Source of the DNA: Pithys albifrons albifrons | Lineage: Eukaryota; Chordata; Aves; Passeriformes; Thamnophilidae | Direction: 5' to 3' | DNA: 64,000 bases | NCBI RefSeq assembly: GCF_047495875.1 | Contig: NC_092466.1 | Location: 19,030,561-19,094,560, forward strand | In this document: positions 1-12,733 of the stretch, piece by piece | Layout of the letters: the number at the start of each line of letters is the position of its first letter | How positions within the stretch are numbered: position 1 is the first letter of the stretch | The notes under the pieces: model-generated | The model's database searches: none | Seen by the model: the letters and a program-made list of their open reading frames with translations, nothing else | What the model was told of the DNA's origin: nothing | Position numbers and translations under genes: made by a program

Positions 1-2835
1 TGGTTTCCTTTTAGCAGAAATACAGGACTGTGATGTTTAAACAACCACCAAAGCAACTTCAGTAGCACAGTGACTGTAGAGGTTTGCTGGGACATTGACT
101 TAATAAATAAAATATCTCAATAAACCAACACCATTTCATGAAACACCTGTTCTTATCTGCTTCCTATACAAGTTTTGGCATGGTCAACTCTTGCTTAGCA
201 TTGAGATCTGATGAAATCATAGCCCAAAGCAGTATATTGAGAACTGAAGGGATGAGTTAACCAATATAATTCGAAGCCCTAAATTCTCATTTAAGTCAAT
301 ACTGGTGGGCTACATGCCCTTTGGAAGAAATTACTATATAGTTGTTGCAAGGCACTTAAAAAATCACCTTGTGTCTTCCAATTCATTTTTACCAGGAAAA
401 TAACCAGACAAGGAATGAGTTTGAGTTTTTCCAAGTCACTTACCTTTTTCTAGATTAAAATGGAATAAAAAATGAAGCAGTCATTTTTGCAGTACTTTGA
501 GGGTTGCTCCACGCAGAAAAACCTATGCCAACATTTTGAGTCAATATTACAACAGTCAAGTTTCTCGCTGTACTAATGATCTGCAAGTAAGTATCACTTT
601 ACATCCTCCTTCATATATTATTTCCCTTACACCTAATCAATCCCATCATGATCTCAATGTGATTTGTAGAATCTCCTATTATTTGTCAGTGGGAGGGAAG
701 GGCCACAGTCCTTGCAGACTCCCCCATAAGCCAAAAGAATACACATCAATTGGTAATATTTAGGGCCTATTGCAATCATTCTTTATAAATTCCACCCTAA
801 TTGCTAGGCTGCCATGGACCATGCTGCATGCCAACAGTTCCCAGTAATAGGTTTCTTCACATGAAGAGTGAAAGAGATCTGGCAGTAAGTGGTAGGTAGT
901 GTCAGTGGCTTTCCTGAGTAATTTCCTGAGTTCCTACAGAAAACGAATCTGTAAGACAGCTGTCTTAAAGTTCAAGAGGCATAATCAGACACAGATGTGC
1001 AACAAGGGCAGCTCTTAGGGCTCAGTGAGAGGAATTCATCACTTCGAACACACTCCTCCATTGGTTGCTAATTAGTGCCGATAAAATCGGGTGAGCACTG
1101 TTTGTCAGGGCTCCAAAGTCATTCACTCCCAGAACACAGATAACAAAACACTCAGACTGACCCACCTGTGCTATCATTGAGACAAAACTTCTCATGTTGA
1201 GATTACTTTTTTGAAGGTGTCTTATCAAAACAACTACTTCATGCTCAGTACAAGTATTTTCCACCAGTCTTTCTAACTGCATCAGTCCCTCTCTGATCAC
1301 TAGGTACAGTTCTGTCCTGCTGCTGCAATCTGTCTAGATTTGTAAAGTCAAGTCAAAGCTCAGACATGCAAGCCCAAGTCCAGATTTCTGAAAACCCACC
1401 TCCACCTCTTCCAGTGATGGAGCACTGGACAGTCAAGTCTAAAAGCCTTGGAAGATGGACCACCCACTACTGGCCACAACTAAAGGCCTTGAAGCAATAA
1501 CTTTCATGCAAGTCATGGATATTCTCCAGTGAAGACCACCCAAAAGAGCTATAGAGAAGCAACTCAGACAAACAGAATTTGTAGTGCCATGCTTGGAATA
1601 AGGATGCTCTAAATAAAACACTGCTTATGACTTCAGATGGAGTCTCTTCAAGCAATTCAAGTGGCTGAGATGAGTATACTACTGGTGGTAGTTTCACACC
1701 AAGTTGATTGTTTTTGTCAGAATCTTTCTTATTTTGCCGTTTCCCCTCATACATTAAAAGAACTAAGATTTGGTCTAAGACTTCTTAAATCAAGGGCAAG
1801 AATCCCACTGACCACAAAGAATGGTGCATCAGTCTGTTTGCGAGGACACATTGTTGGTTTGACTCCAGCAGCATGGGCAGATTGAAGATGCTTGCATAAT
1901 ATTTGCAGACTGGTTTACTGCTTGCAAAAAATCCTGAATGAATCCTGTAACACTTCCTCTTTTCATGAACCTTAAAGATAACTTCTTTGACAGATAACTT
2001 CAATTAAATAAAATTGTCTCTTCTTACTAAAATAACCATGTCCTTGAATGAGTGTGAATTTCTGTTTGGAGAAGAGAGACATCTTATGTATTTTGCTCTT
2101 GTTCAGTGAGCACATTTTTCTGCAGCATTCATCCTCTTCCTCGTCACAAGGAAGCTTAAAAATTCACAGAGAGATTTTTTCGCCAGGCTTTTTACTCATC
2201 AAGTCAAAGCACTGCTCAATCCCACTACCCTGACTGTCTGATCTTTTCACCCTAGAGATAAATAAGAACAGAAGCTGCTGGCTCTCTCTTTAATCGATAC
2301 TGCACTCCCTAAGGAGGCCAGAAGCCAGTCAGGATCAGAAGAGAGAAGCTGTGGTCATTGCAGGTCATGGCTGTATTTGCCTTCTGGCTTCCTTTCAAAG
2401 TAATACCTTCCCTTGGACCAGAGTTTATTTTGCATTCTGAAAATATTCTCAACAACACCGTTTCCTTTTTCAAGTTATTTTTTGCACAGCCCTTTGGGAA
2501 CCTCTCCAGCATGCTGGCCAGCATGTATGTGTGAGTGTGTGCATGCCTGGGTCTCACACCACCACCCAGGGCAGCCTCAGAGCTTTCCCAACAGCTTTTG
2601 ACCACTGCAACCTCTATTAAGCCTTGAGTGGTTGCTCAGTGCCAGGCAGCTACAAATGTATGTTTATGGCTCAGCTTCACAAACGAAGATTTGGGAAGGG
2701 CTCTCCCCATGAGGGGGTGTGTCCTTTGAGCCTGTGAAGTGGATATTTTAGGTGAGGCACAGCATGTGCAGAACTGGCCCCACCTTTTAACTCCTAAGGT
2801 TGATCTGGATGGTGACAGTGAAGTCCTCAGGACTA
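1..2835. other. Intergenic DNA, no gene seen
   Basis: AT-rich sequence with only short open frames on either strand. None has flanking splice signals or a recognisable protein family. A cluster of plus-strand AATAAA hexamers lies near 100-126, but no upstream exon can be tied to it. I see nothing else that I can support. Confidence 0.55.
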
Positions 2836-2954
2836 GAACCTACTGACCCCTGTATTCCCAGGAGGTCTCCCATCCAAGTAGTAACCGGGTTGACACTGCT
2901 TAGCTTCCAAGATCTGACAGTATTGGGTGTCAGGGAGGCATTTAACTGCCTTAG
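2836..2954 (-). pseudogene. 5S rRNA-like pseudogene or 5S-derived SINE head
   Basis: Read on the minus strand, this segment follows vertebrate 5S rRNA over most of its length. The strongest blocks on the plus strand are tattcccagg, ggtctcccatccaagta and ctgcttagcttcc, which are reverse complements of the 3' half and internal promoter region of 5S rRNA. The other end (about 2920-2954) is degenerate. Substitutions and a poor 5' end argue against a functional gene. It could be an isolated retroposed 5S copy or the 5S-derived head of an ancient SINE such as AmnSINE1. No clear SINE body was seen on its 3' side, so I favour a plain pseudogene. Confidence 0.8.
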
Positions 2955-5900
2955 CTGCAAATGTATGACAATACAAAGAACTACTGGACTTTTTTCAAAC
3001 TTCACGTACAGCTCAGCCATGGCAACATCACATTGTGAAGTGGAACCACACAAGATACCTGTTTCGGTGTTTGAAACAGAAGCAACCACATTACCAACAC
3101 ACTGATAACATTTTGGCCAGGCTTCCTGGCCTTTCTGATACTTTTCTGTGTTCACAGACACCTCATACACGTTAGCTAAGGTCCTCTCCCAGAGGTCACA
3201 CTGTAGATGTCATTAAGGCAGTTGCAGAGAAGAACTACATTCTGAATTGACATCCTCTGATCTAACATCTCCAGCTCAGCTGTCATAACTCTGCTCTTGC
3301 TTCAGCCTAAGAAGATCCAGTTTGCATGGTATCTCTTTCACTTCCAGTTCAGACATCAGACTTAGCAAACAGTCTCAAATCTTCCAGATGACAGTAGTGT
3401 TAGATCACAGCTGACCACTTCTGCATGTAGGAAATGAAAGATTAAACAGCAGTCTGGTTCCCCCAGCAACAAAAACACAGGGTATTTCCTTCAGCCCCAT
3501 GCTTTAGTTTCTCAGAGGATGTTTACCCACACACTGCCAGAGCAGGTTTGGGGCCTTGTCATGAACCAACCCTAGGATGGATTGAGGAGCAGATTGCAAC
3601 TGCATGGTGTTTCTGAAGGTGAAGAATGGCTCAGTGAGTAGGAGCAAAGGACATTGACTCATCTTACTTAAAAATTACACAGCTTACTTGTCCCTTCAGA
3701 GTATTTCTGTTGTACCAGAAAAATAGAGTTTGAAACATAAGAGACATCACATTCTGTATTTTAAAAAGCTTCTGTATTTTCTCAGCCACCACAGGGCTAG
3801 ACCAGAAAATGCTTTCCATGGCTGCTGGACCAAATGTAAAAAGTCAGGGCTGGTGACTTAGCCTCTGCCTCCTGAACAATGACCTGTTCCCCTTTTAGAA
3901 AAGACAGAGAAAAGCTGAACTTGAGACAAAACTTTCATAATGATACAACTCTGACTGGCTTTTGGCTCAAGTAGCCAGGTCAGCAGGGCCATAGTCGTAC
4001 CTATTAAGTATTCTACTGTTGGAAAATGTAGTTTCCTTGAACTTTAGGTTGGCTGATGGAAAATTATGTCAGTAGAATTGACCCTAGGGAAGAGGAGGGA
4101 AGCATGGAGTCAATCAAGAAGAAATAATTATTTGCATCCACTCAGTTCCTCATATCCTTATTTTCTCCAACAGCACACACTAACCTCACAGCTGTCTCTC
4201 AATTTACTTGCAATCAAGGGCACTGTAAGCTGCACCTTCCCTTATTCTTCCTCGTTGAAATGGCCTCTTTAAGGCAAAGATAGTACATATGAATAAGTAT
4301 TTCTTTATACTTTCCTGATGGTTTATGTGTCTACCACTAATCTGAGTCACTGTACTGAAGGAGAACAAAGACTCCCTCACCAGTTCAGGACACTGCATAG
4401 TCTATGCCTGTGTCCCAGATGTCAGTATGGGAGATCTTTCCCTGGAAACAGCTTACATCCCAGTCTGCTCTCAACTGCAGGTCGCTCATGTTTTATTTCT
4501 GCTCTCAACTCTACCTTATACATGAACTCTCATTCAAAATTATTTCAAAAACTGTGAAGCACAACTGCGAAGCACATCTGCAGCAAAGATGACCAAGTGA
4601 ATGTAGTTGGTTGTTTAGATGCTTGAGTGTCACAGCTGAGGCAAACCAAAGGCAAAGAGAATAGCAATTTCATCAAATGAGCCACACAGAATTACCACAC
4701 CCCTTCAAGTGAGGCCATCCTTATCAGAATAGGCAAGAGCCACTAAGAGATTTAATTTGCTATGTTCGTGGGCATTTTCCTAACAATATTGGAAATTTTT
4801 TTGTTTTCTTCCCAAAGAGTGGGTGGACAAAGTGGGGAAAATACAATTTCAGGAAACAAATCTTCAGGACCACTGCAGAGTCTGTGATAGATTAAGCTTT
4901 CTGAAATGAACCACTTTCACAGCATGCATCATTCAATAGCCATTACACACACACTCCAGAAAATATCTCCCCCACCATGCAGAATGACCATGGATAAATG
5001 CCATGCCTTGTTCACTTCCCACTTTCCCTGTCTTTGCACCTGCACTGTGCTACACAGGGAGCAGCAGAAATGGCCACTACATGTCTGAAAGGATCACACT
5101 TCTACTGATGGCCTTGCCTGGAGCAGCTGGGACCTTTTAGGATCTGGGGAACAGTCAATTTCTTTTGTTTGATACGTCTTTCTTGAGCAACTGCTTCAAA
5201 TATACTATAGAAGGTGGCCTTACTGTAAAATTTCCTTTCCCACAGCACTCCAAATGCTCCTCTGCCTAGATTTATGTTCCTTCTATTAAATAAATATAAT
5301 AGCCTGCACCTCTAATTGTGAATAAGTGGTGATTGTTTTGTGTTTCTGTAGAGGTTGGGCTCTTGACAAATAGAGATGGTCAGATTATTATATATATTAT
5401 GTGAACTGGAGAGTAAAGCAATGCTAAATAGTTTAATGAGCTGGAAGAAAGCAAGCCTGCTTAACCACTGTTTTTGCAGGGCTGCTAATATCTATAATTC
5501 ATCCAAATAATTGGCAGATAGAAGATCTATAGCAGCCAAGTAATCCTGGCCATTCCCACCTGGCTAGTAAAAAAATTTGATGATTAAACAAAATGTCTGA
5601 ATCTGATGGCAACAATAAAACCCAGTGTGTTGACACCGGATTTGAGCTAACAGAGTCCATGGAGACCAGGAACACATTATGCTGGCTGGATCCCACCAGG
5701 GCAAACTGTGATTGAGCTGGCAAGACAAGTAGCTACATTACCCTTGATGAAGATGAGGTGGCAGAAAACAAAATTGCTGTTCTTAAAGTATCTGCTGCTC
5801 TTGCTTACGTACAGCTTTCTGGAAGGCAGAGTTCCGTAACCCCCTTGGCCTGACTGTGTCAGGCATCATGTGAATTTCTGTCAAGACTGAGGTTCATTAA

Positions 5901-8183
5901 AAGATGGATGTGCCCCCATGCCTTCCAACTGTATTCCAGTGAGAGGAGCTTTTAGACTCTGTTGAATTACACACATGAGAAAGAAGTATGTCAGAGAAAA
6001 ATAAAACCACCCTGATTTTAGTGAAGCCTCTTTTTTATGGCTACCACACACTCAGCTCCAGAGAAATAAACACTGCAAAGTGGACACACAGCCTCCAGTA
6101 CCCAGACTGGGGTGCTCTGGGATGTATTAAACTTTCTGACACAAAACAGCAGCACAAATGAACTTGTAATGTAACAGCAGAAATACACAGAGCTAAGTAC
6201 TGGTCGCATGTGCTGCTGAGGCAACCAGAACTGGGGTTCCTTTTCTGACATCGATCCAATAATTTAGAAAATTCTGCTGCTAGATGCAACTCCAAGTCAG
6301 CTGTCAACACCCTCTAGCTTCTGGGCATACACACTACTGCTGACATCTGCCTCTGAACAGACGATTTGAGCCTTCCCAAACCTTCTTGGTTCTAGATAGT
6401 GACCAACCTCATATCTCAGACCAATCCACAGCTGCAATAAATGGAAACTCTAATGTCCAATTGTGCTAAAAGCAGGGTTTGCCATTAGCAAAATTTTGTG
6501 CTTTAGATTCTTCCAGGACATGTTACTGATGCTTCCTAACATGGAAATCATAACACAAGCAAGACTTGGCAATGCAGAGAATTTCCCCTCTTCCCCTCAA
6601 TAAATGCATATTCTCAGTCCTTGATCATTCCAGTTACTTCTAGGACATCACTAAGTAACCAGGTGGATGCAAACCTTCTGAGCATGAAGACAAGTAGACG
6701 ACATCCTGGAGAGGAAAAAAAATACAGAGAGAAACAATTCATTGTGACCTAATACTTTTGCTGACAGATGGAAACTAAAGTATAAATCTATGTGCCTCAA
6801 CTGAGTTTACCAGTTAACAGAGGCTACAAGAACCAGAAACAGTCTTGGAAAACCCAAGATAGCCTTCGTAAGAACATTCCTTATTAACTATTGAGTTAAG
6901 GGTAAAACACACAAACAAATAAACGAACAGCAGTCTGTGTTTCTCTGGCTCAAAACAGCCACTAGAAAAGACTGTTCCAAAATTACATTAGTGTAGCCGA
7001 ACCATCTACATTTGCTCCCACATATGCTGTTCAAAGCAAGCTTCTCCCTGTTCTCAGCATCTCATAACTGTCCTTTCACAGTGGAAGAACAAAGCACCAT
7101 GGATCTGATAAGCACTTTCAAATATGTTTGTTTTGAAGAGTAATGGGCATAAGAAACCTCAAGCACTTCTTCAACAGTTTGCAACTCTGTTCCTGTTCTC
7201 TATGCATCTGGTTTACACTTGTCTTCATCGCAATTTATTTCTAGTTATTAACCAGAACAAATTGCTGTCATGTTTCCATCCGCTCTGTTATCCGGGGAAG
7301 ATTTTGTATCCGTAAAAATGCATCAGATCTTTGTGATAACACTTTTGGGGGAAGGGGAGTTGATATGAAACTACTGCCAGCTTGAACACATTGGATTCTT
7401 TCTCTTGAGCTCATGTGGGAGCATGAGCTCCACACCCTCAAAAGAGTGACTCAAGTGAGTGCTCTCCACATAACCACCAGCAACGCATAAAGAAACATCC
7501 TCTCATCCTTCCTAGGTTTACATTAAACAGGTTCTTTCGACAAAGAAGAGCAAAGGAAGGAAGTTGCAGCTCACATGCCCTTGATTAAAAGTAAATCAAG
7601 AGACAGTTGCAAAGTTAATCTCAGATGTAGCATTTGCAGAGCATTATCTTTGATGCAACGTATCTCTCCCTTGTGTTACACTGCCTTCACATAAGCAGCT
7701 GTGAGTCCTTTAAAATATTGTTTTCCTAAGGATGACATAGACAATAGGTAGCTATTTCAAGAACATAAAATCCATGCCTAGGCTGTTTCATACAACCACG
7801 TGCAAAACTGGGGCCCAGGGACTGCTCCTATGGCATCCATGTCAGCTGGCATTCTGTTGTCAACCTCAGGTGAGCAAGATCAGGTTCCTGAAGACTCTGA
7901 CTGCAGTTCCCTCAGCAAACTAAACTGATTCCCTGGCTCATTGTTGCTGAAAGAATGAAAGGGTCTTGCTAACGCTCTCCACTGATAATTTTCACCTACT
8001 TTAGTGAGCTGAATGAGATTACAGATGGATGTAACAAACAGCAGAGTTGGCAGAAAAAGGAGAAATGGGATGACACAGCCAAGAGCAAGAGCAGGAGACA
8101 CACACGCTACCTCTCAACAAAAGTGTGTTAACTAAATAATATTAGAGAAAACTTCATAAAATAAGGAAAGATCGAGATATAGT
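2955..8183. other. Intergenic DNA, no gene seen
   Basis: About 5 kb without a recognisable exon, RNA gene or repeat family. Open frames are under 90 codons, overlap in several phases and look like chance. No homopolymer or microsatellite of note. Confidence 0.5.
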
Positions 8184-8322
8184 TGGATGAGATTAGCTCA
8201 GTTGTTTAGGGCCTGGTGCTAATAACACTGAATTGTGGGTTTGATCCCCTGTATGGGCCATTCATTTAAGAGCTACATGACATGATCCTTGCGGGTCCCT
8301 TCCAATTCAGAATACTCTGTAA
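8184..8322 (+). mobile_element. tRNA-Ile/CR1 composite SINE (TguSINE1-like)
   Basis: The first ~75 bases resemble tRNA-Ile. An A-box-like ttagctcagttg lies near 8193-8204, the tRNA-Ile anticodon-arm sequence tggtgctaataacac near 8214-8228, a B-box-like gggtttgatcccc at 8237-8249, and gggcca closes the tRNA part. The second part, gatccttgcgggtcccttcc and onward to about 8322, is the conserved 3' end of avian CR1 LINEs, which would let CR1 machinery copy it. This head-tail combination is the architecture described for TguSINE1 of passerine birds. The family name is from memory; the tRNA-plus-CR1 structure is seen directly. Target-site duplications were not resolved. Confidence 0.85.
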
Positions 8323-8969
8323 TAAGAACTGCCCATCCATGGAGGATGCAAACACACAGCTGGCAGCAGAGGGGTGCACAGCAGCACCCTGTTCACCCAC
8401 AGCATAGCTGTCAGTTAGCTTAAATCAGCTGTGAAAGTCTATCTCCAATACAAGGGTCCCAAGTGTCAGGAAGGAGCTATTCTGCTCTCATATATCAACC
8501 ACCTGGGTGTAATAGTTTGTCACAATGTGATTATTCAAGGCTTCAGGGAGTTTAAAAGCATGCTGTGTTCCTAGTTGATAGCATATTTATGAACATGCTC
8601 TGTTCTTATTTGGTACTAGGTCATCATTGTATAATTTAAGAGTCATAAGATGTCAGGCTGCCAGCGACACACTGTACATACAGTATGATGGTTTTTGTTG
8701 TTTCACCACTGTTTAAATAAAATCTTAATTGCAAATGGAAAAAAAATCTGCCTAATCAATCAGGCCTGCTCTGAAGAGAGTTTCCATACGTTCCATAATT
8801 GGGAAGTTCAACCCAGTCCAGAAAAGATTTACTGGAGTTAACAATACGAAAGAGCTTGCTTGAAAACGTTGCCAAGCTCCCACTCAAGAGAGAAAATCAG
8901 CTGGAGAGCACCATCTATTGGCCAGAAAAAATGGCCAGATGGCTTTCTTTTCTCTTTTTAGAACTTAAG
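8323..8969. other. Intergenic DNA, no gene seen
   Basis: AT-rich spacer between the SINE and a CpG-rich patch. No exon, repeat or RNA gene was recognised. Confidence 0.5.
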
Positions 8970-9090
8970 CCGCAGACACGACGGTGTGAGCCGCCGGGAG
9001 ATGCACAGCGCCACTCCACGGGACATGCTCAGCCGCGGGGAGTGGGAGGACACTCCGACCCATCGCACACCCACAGACCCATGCGTGGGC
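8970..9090. promoter_or_regulatory. Small CpG-rich patch, possible regulatory element
   Basis: A short segment with about ten CpG dinucleotides stands out from CpG-poor flanks. It includes gccgcagacacgacgg, gtgagccgccggg, gcacagcgcc and cagccgcgggg. No open frame here has protein-like character. CpG retention in a methylated vertebrate genome suggests an unmethylated regulatory element or a small promoter. It also contains gcacagcgcc (9003-9012), close to a REST/RE1 right half-site, but a full RE1 is not evident. The role is inferred from composition only. Confidence 0.35.
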
Positions 9091-12000
9091 AGCTCTTTTG
9101 CATGTCAGGCAGAAATTTTGGCTAGGCCAAATGAGACCCAAGAACTGGCTGCTTGGGGAAGGACAGTACAAGCAGTCTCGGTGCTTTATTTCAGTGCGAT
9201 TTTCCTCCCCAACAATAACCTCTAGGTTTGGTGACTTCGTAGCACAACCAAGCTACTGGCGTTTTCTGATGTTGCCTTTAGACAACCATTGTCACCTCAC
9301 CTGAAGGCACACCTCACAAATGAGTAGCATCCCAGACCTGTGAAACCAATGTCAAATTGGCACTTGGCAGTTGTCTCTGTGTGGCACAGTGTGAATTCAT
9401 CAGCCCTTTGGTCTCTCACTCCCCATGCACACAACAGCATTTTCCTGTGTGTCTCAATACAGAAGGGGCAGGAGAGGGCAAGCCAACATCAGTGTCTTTC
9501 TGTCAACAGCCCCACAGACAGCTGGCTTAGCCAGAAAGTGTATTTTTTTACTGCAGAATTATGCTTCTGAGGATTCCTGCTCCAAGCTGGCCTTATCTTT
9601 AGACTATCTCTATTTAGATGCCTAAATTTAAAATTCAAGGGTTGGCCTAGGAATCCTACTTTTAACTGTGAAACACAACTCCCTAGGGAACACTTATTAG
9701 AGCTGGCTAACACTTCTGGCCTAAGAAACAGGAAAGAAATCTTAAGTAGCTTTTCACTACTTTTTGCTTAATTGCCACTTGTGTTTACTAGAAATACCAT
9801 GAAGGCATAAAAATTAAATTAATGCTGCCCTTGAACCCAGGGAGGCTGATCCAGGTCACCACCAAGCTCTATGGCACTGGTGCTCTCCTGGAAAAATTTG
9901 TTAGAAATCTAATAGTCTGAAAGGTCCCACTCAGCACCCACCTCCAGCAAGGTCAGAGGGACCTGGCTGTGGTACAAATGTAGGAGAAGCACAGAGCCCC
10001 ACAGCAAAGACACTGCTGCAGGTGACATGAGTTCAGTTTTCAAAGCAACACCAGCAATTCAGATCCTGACTGGACGTGAGGAAAGCTCTGATCTGCCTGA
10101 GCAGTGAATCACAGGAGGACCATCTCCATCACATGTGGTCTCTGGAGCATTTCCAGTTCCAGTAGTTTTCCAAAGAGTTTTTGCAGAAGCTGTACAGAGT
10201 TAAGTTGGATAAATAAAAGTTATCAGCAATAATTGTGAACTGACTATCTGACATATCAATGAATCAAATAGCCAATATAGACTATGTTTTGGTTTGAACT
10301 TAAATGGATGTTTCCTGAGAAACGGAAAAGCTGTTCTGGTCAAATATGAATATTTAATACATCTTTTTGCTAAACAGAAATCTATTAATGGTTGTGTCTG
10401 GGGGGATATTGGGGAGTGGAGCTAAATTCAAGGTGGATACAAACATCAAACTTCCAAGCAACAAAAATACAGATGCCAATCAGAACATCTCAGCTCAAAT
10501 CAAACACTGGATAAGAAAGTAAATCTAACAGTGGCAAAAACTGCAGCCCCAAAGGTCTGCCCATCTTAGCAAATTTCCTGATCTAAAAGCACTGAATGAA
10601 ACAATACAAATCTAACTGGATTTCATAGGACAGAGATGGGTCCTTTTTTGTCAGAGCTCTTCCCCATGATCCCCATTCAGATTGGCCCAGGACACACTAA
10701 GGAATGTAGCAGCACAGGGATGGAAAGGCAGTCTGTGGTAAACTGTAACAAATACTCAAATAAATCAATGCAAATAAGCTAAACTCTGTGGCAAATTTCT
10801 GCTGCAGAGTAGAAAGGAGACAAATCAGAAGAAAAAATTATGGCAAGCAAGTAACTTGATAAAATTAGGAGAAAATAAATCAGAGCACACAATAGGCAGG
10901 CAAAAGAATGTCAGCAAACAGCACCCTGTCTGAGGTGCTTAAGTGGAATTCCACTGGGAGAAGGCCAGCAGGTCTGAGGTCTCAGAGTCCAGAGCACAAA
11001 TTGGAAAGTAATGAAGCTGCTTTGCTGCGATTGCTATAGAGGTGACAGCGCTGCAAAACAAAGGGATTCTGGAGCTTGAGTTAAGGCAGTGGGAGAGATC
11101 AGCTTGCACATACGGCAAGGGGTTGGGTTACATGTAATTGCTCCTGTGAAGGGTGAGTGGTTTGCAAGTGTTATGACAGCTGCAGAGCAGAGGATGTCTC
11201 TGCTATGAGACAATACAGAGCTAGACCAGAAAACAGGGAGGCACAAGTCACCAAACTTTCTATCACAGGGCAAGTACTCTGTCCCAAGGCACTTGCACTA
11301 TGCAGGGACTCCAGAAGCAGGTAAATTTATCAACACTTACATTCATCCATTCATTATCTCCAAGGAGCACAGAGTGGCTCTGTGGAGCCAAAGAAATAAA
11401 CTCCAGGGTAGCTAACAGGACCATTTGCAGCACTAATCTGTGTGTTAACCATATTAGTGGGCCTTTCTTCTCACAACTTGCAAGACAGGGCTGGGGAACA
11501 GTGATTTTTCAAGCCAACTTTATTGTGTTTTAATCCTCATTATCTTGAAGACAAAGTCTTGTATGTTCTTAACATGACAGGTTGTCTTGCCAATGTAATC
11601 TGTATTCAGAAGTTCCTGGAACTGCATAGCTTATTACAATGTGATTTTAACCTTTAAATGACTGATAGACAACCTTACCTTTAACTCCATCTTTACATCT
11701 TTTATCTAGCAATGCATTAGGCAGCTAGTGCCTCTTGTCTGAATGTTCTATTCAAAATACTTACTGAGCAGACAGCAGGAGTGCTAGCATATTCCTACAC
11801 CAACAGCTCCCACACACACAAGAGCTCACCTTAAGGCTTGCTGCTTTTAAAAAGCTCTCTTATTTGCACACAGCATGGGTGCAATGCTCACAAAGCATCC
11901 ACATAAACTGGGCAGTGGTGCCTTGTAAATGCGTACACAGGGAGTGAGTCTGCCACTCTGCACACAGCCAAAACATGAGCAGGCCCCCGGGCTCAAGCCA

Positions 12001-12657
12001 GCCAGCTGGCCAGAGCTGCTCAGCCTGCTGGCACTGCCACTGCCACTGGCTCATCAGCCAGTCCTGCTGCACCTTCCTCATCTTCCTCATCTAGTAGGAC
12101 CCTGTGAGTACTGGTTTCTTCCTTTAATGGCATCAACATCCAAAACCCTTTGGAAATGCTTCACATGATGACAAGTTTGTGGCATAAGCAGGGCATTTTT
12201 CTCCTTCTGATGTTATTCCAGTGAGTTCCATTTTGCCTGTACAGTGGTTGATCTCCTAAACTGTGTTAGGGTACCACTTGGTTCCCCTGTTCTGGGAAAA
12301 CTGGCATTTCAACAGAGAGGGAAAAACTTGTCCTGAATTGTTAGCCTTCCTTCTGTCAAAGAGAAGCAGGACAGCACTTTTATCACAGACAGCAAGCCAA
12401 AATTCAGTTTAACAGCTGGGTTTTTATACTACAGCAACAAATATTCTTCCACAGTGCTTTCCATACCAAGTCCTGCTATGGAAATTAAATAGGGACCCCT
12501 ATCTACTCACCTTTCTGCCATGATGCCCAGCATTTCCAACACCTGACACCTGTGTGGCTGTTACAAATCTTTGGCTAGCCTTTGTTCACGCTCCTCCCAA
12601 TCCCTGTGGATATTTCCCCAAGGATATAAGCACTTTACAAACCTTAATTGCAAAGCC
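9091..12657. other. Intergenic DNA, no gene seen
   Basis: No recognisable exon, RNA gene or transposon family. Overlapping short open frames around 9340-9710 and 11030-11530 occur on both strands and carry no family signature. Confidence 0.5.
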
Positions 12658-12733
12658 CACTTTAGCTCAGTCTGGGTAGACCCAAGTGTTTCCAGCACAG
12701 GAGGTCTCTCATTTCAATCCTGGGGGAACCTGC
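12658..12733 (+). repeat. tRNA-like sequence, possible SINE head
   Basis: tttagctcagtctgggtaga resembles a tRNA D arm and A box. About 30 bases later, tctctcatttcaatcctggg resembles a T arm and B box (consensus ggttcaaatcc). The spacing is close to that of a tRNA. A convincing acceptor stem is not visible and the intervening arm is degenerate, so it is not a functional tRNA gene. An old tRNA-derived SINE head fits best; chance similarity is possible. Confidence 0.35.

Noticed and set aside
1022..1300. 92-codon minus-strand frame with a phrase faintly like an SGNH hydrolase motif
   Set aside because: Only a few residues fit, there are no other motif blocks, and the flanks lack gene structure.
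8799..9125. 108-codon plus-strand frame crossing the CpG-rich patch
   Set aside because: Overlapping frames on both strands, no domain, and its length is explained by local GC content.
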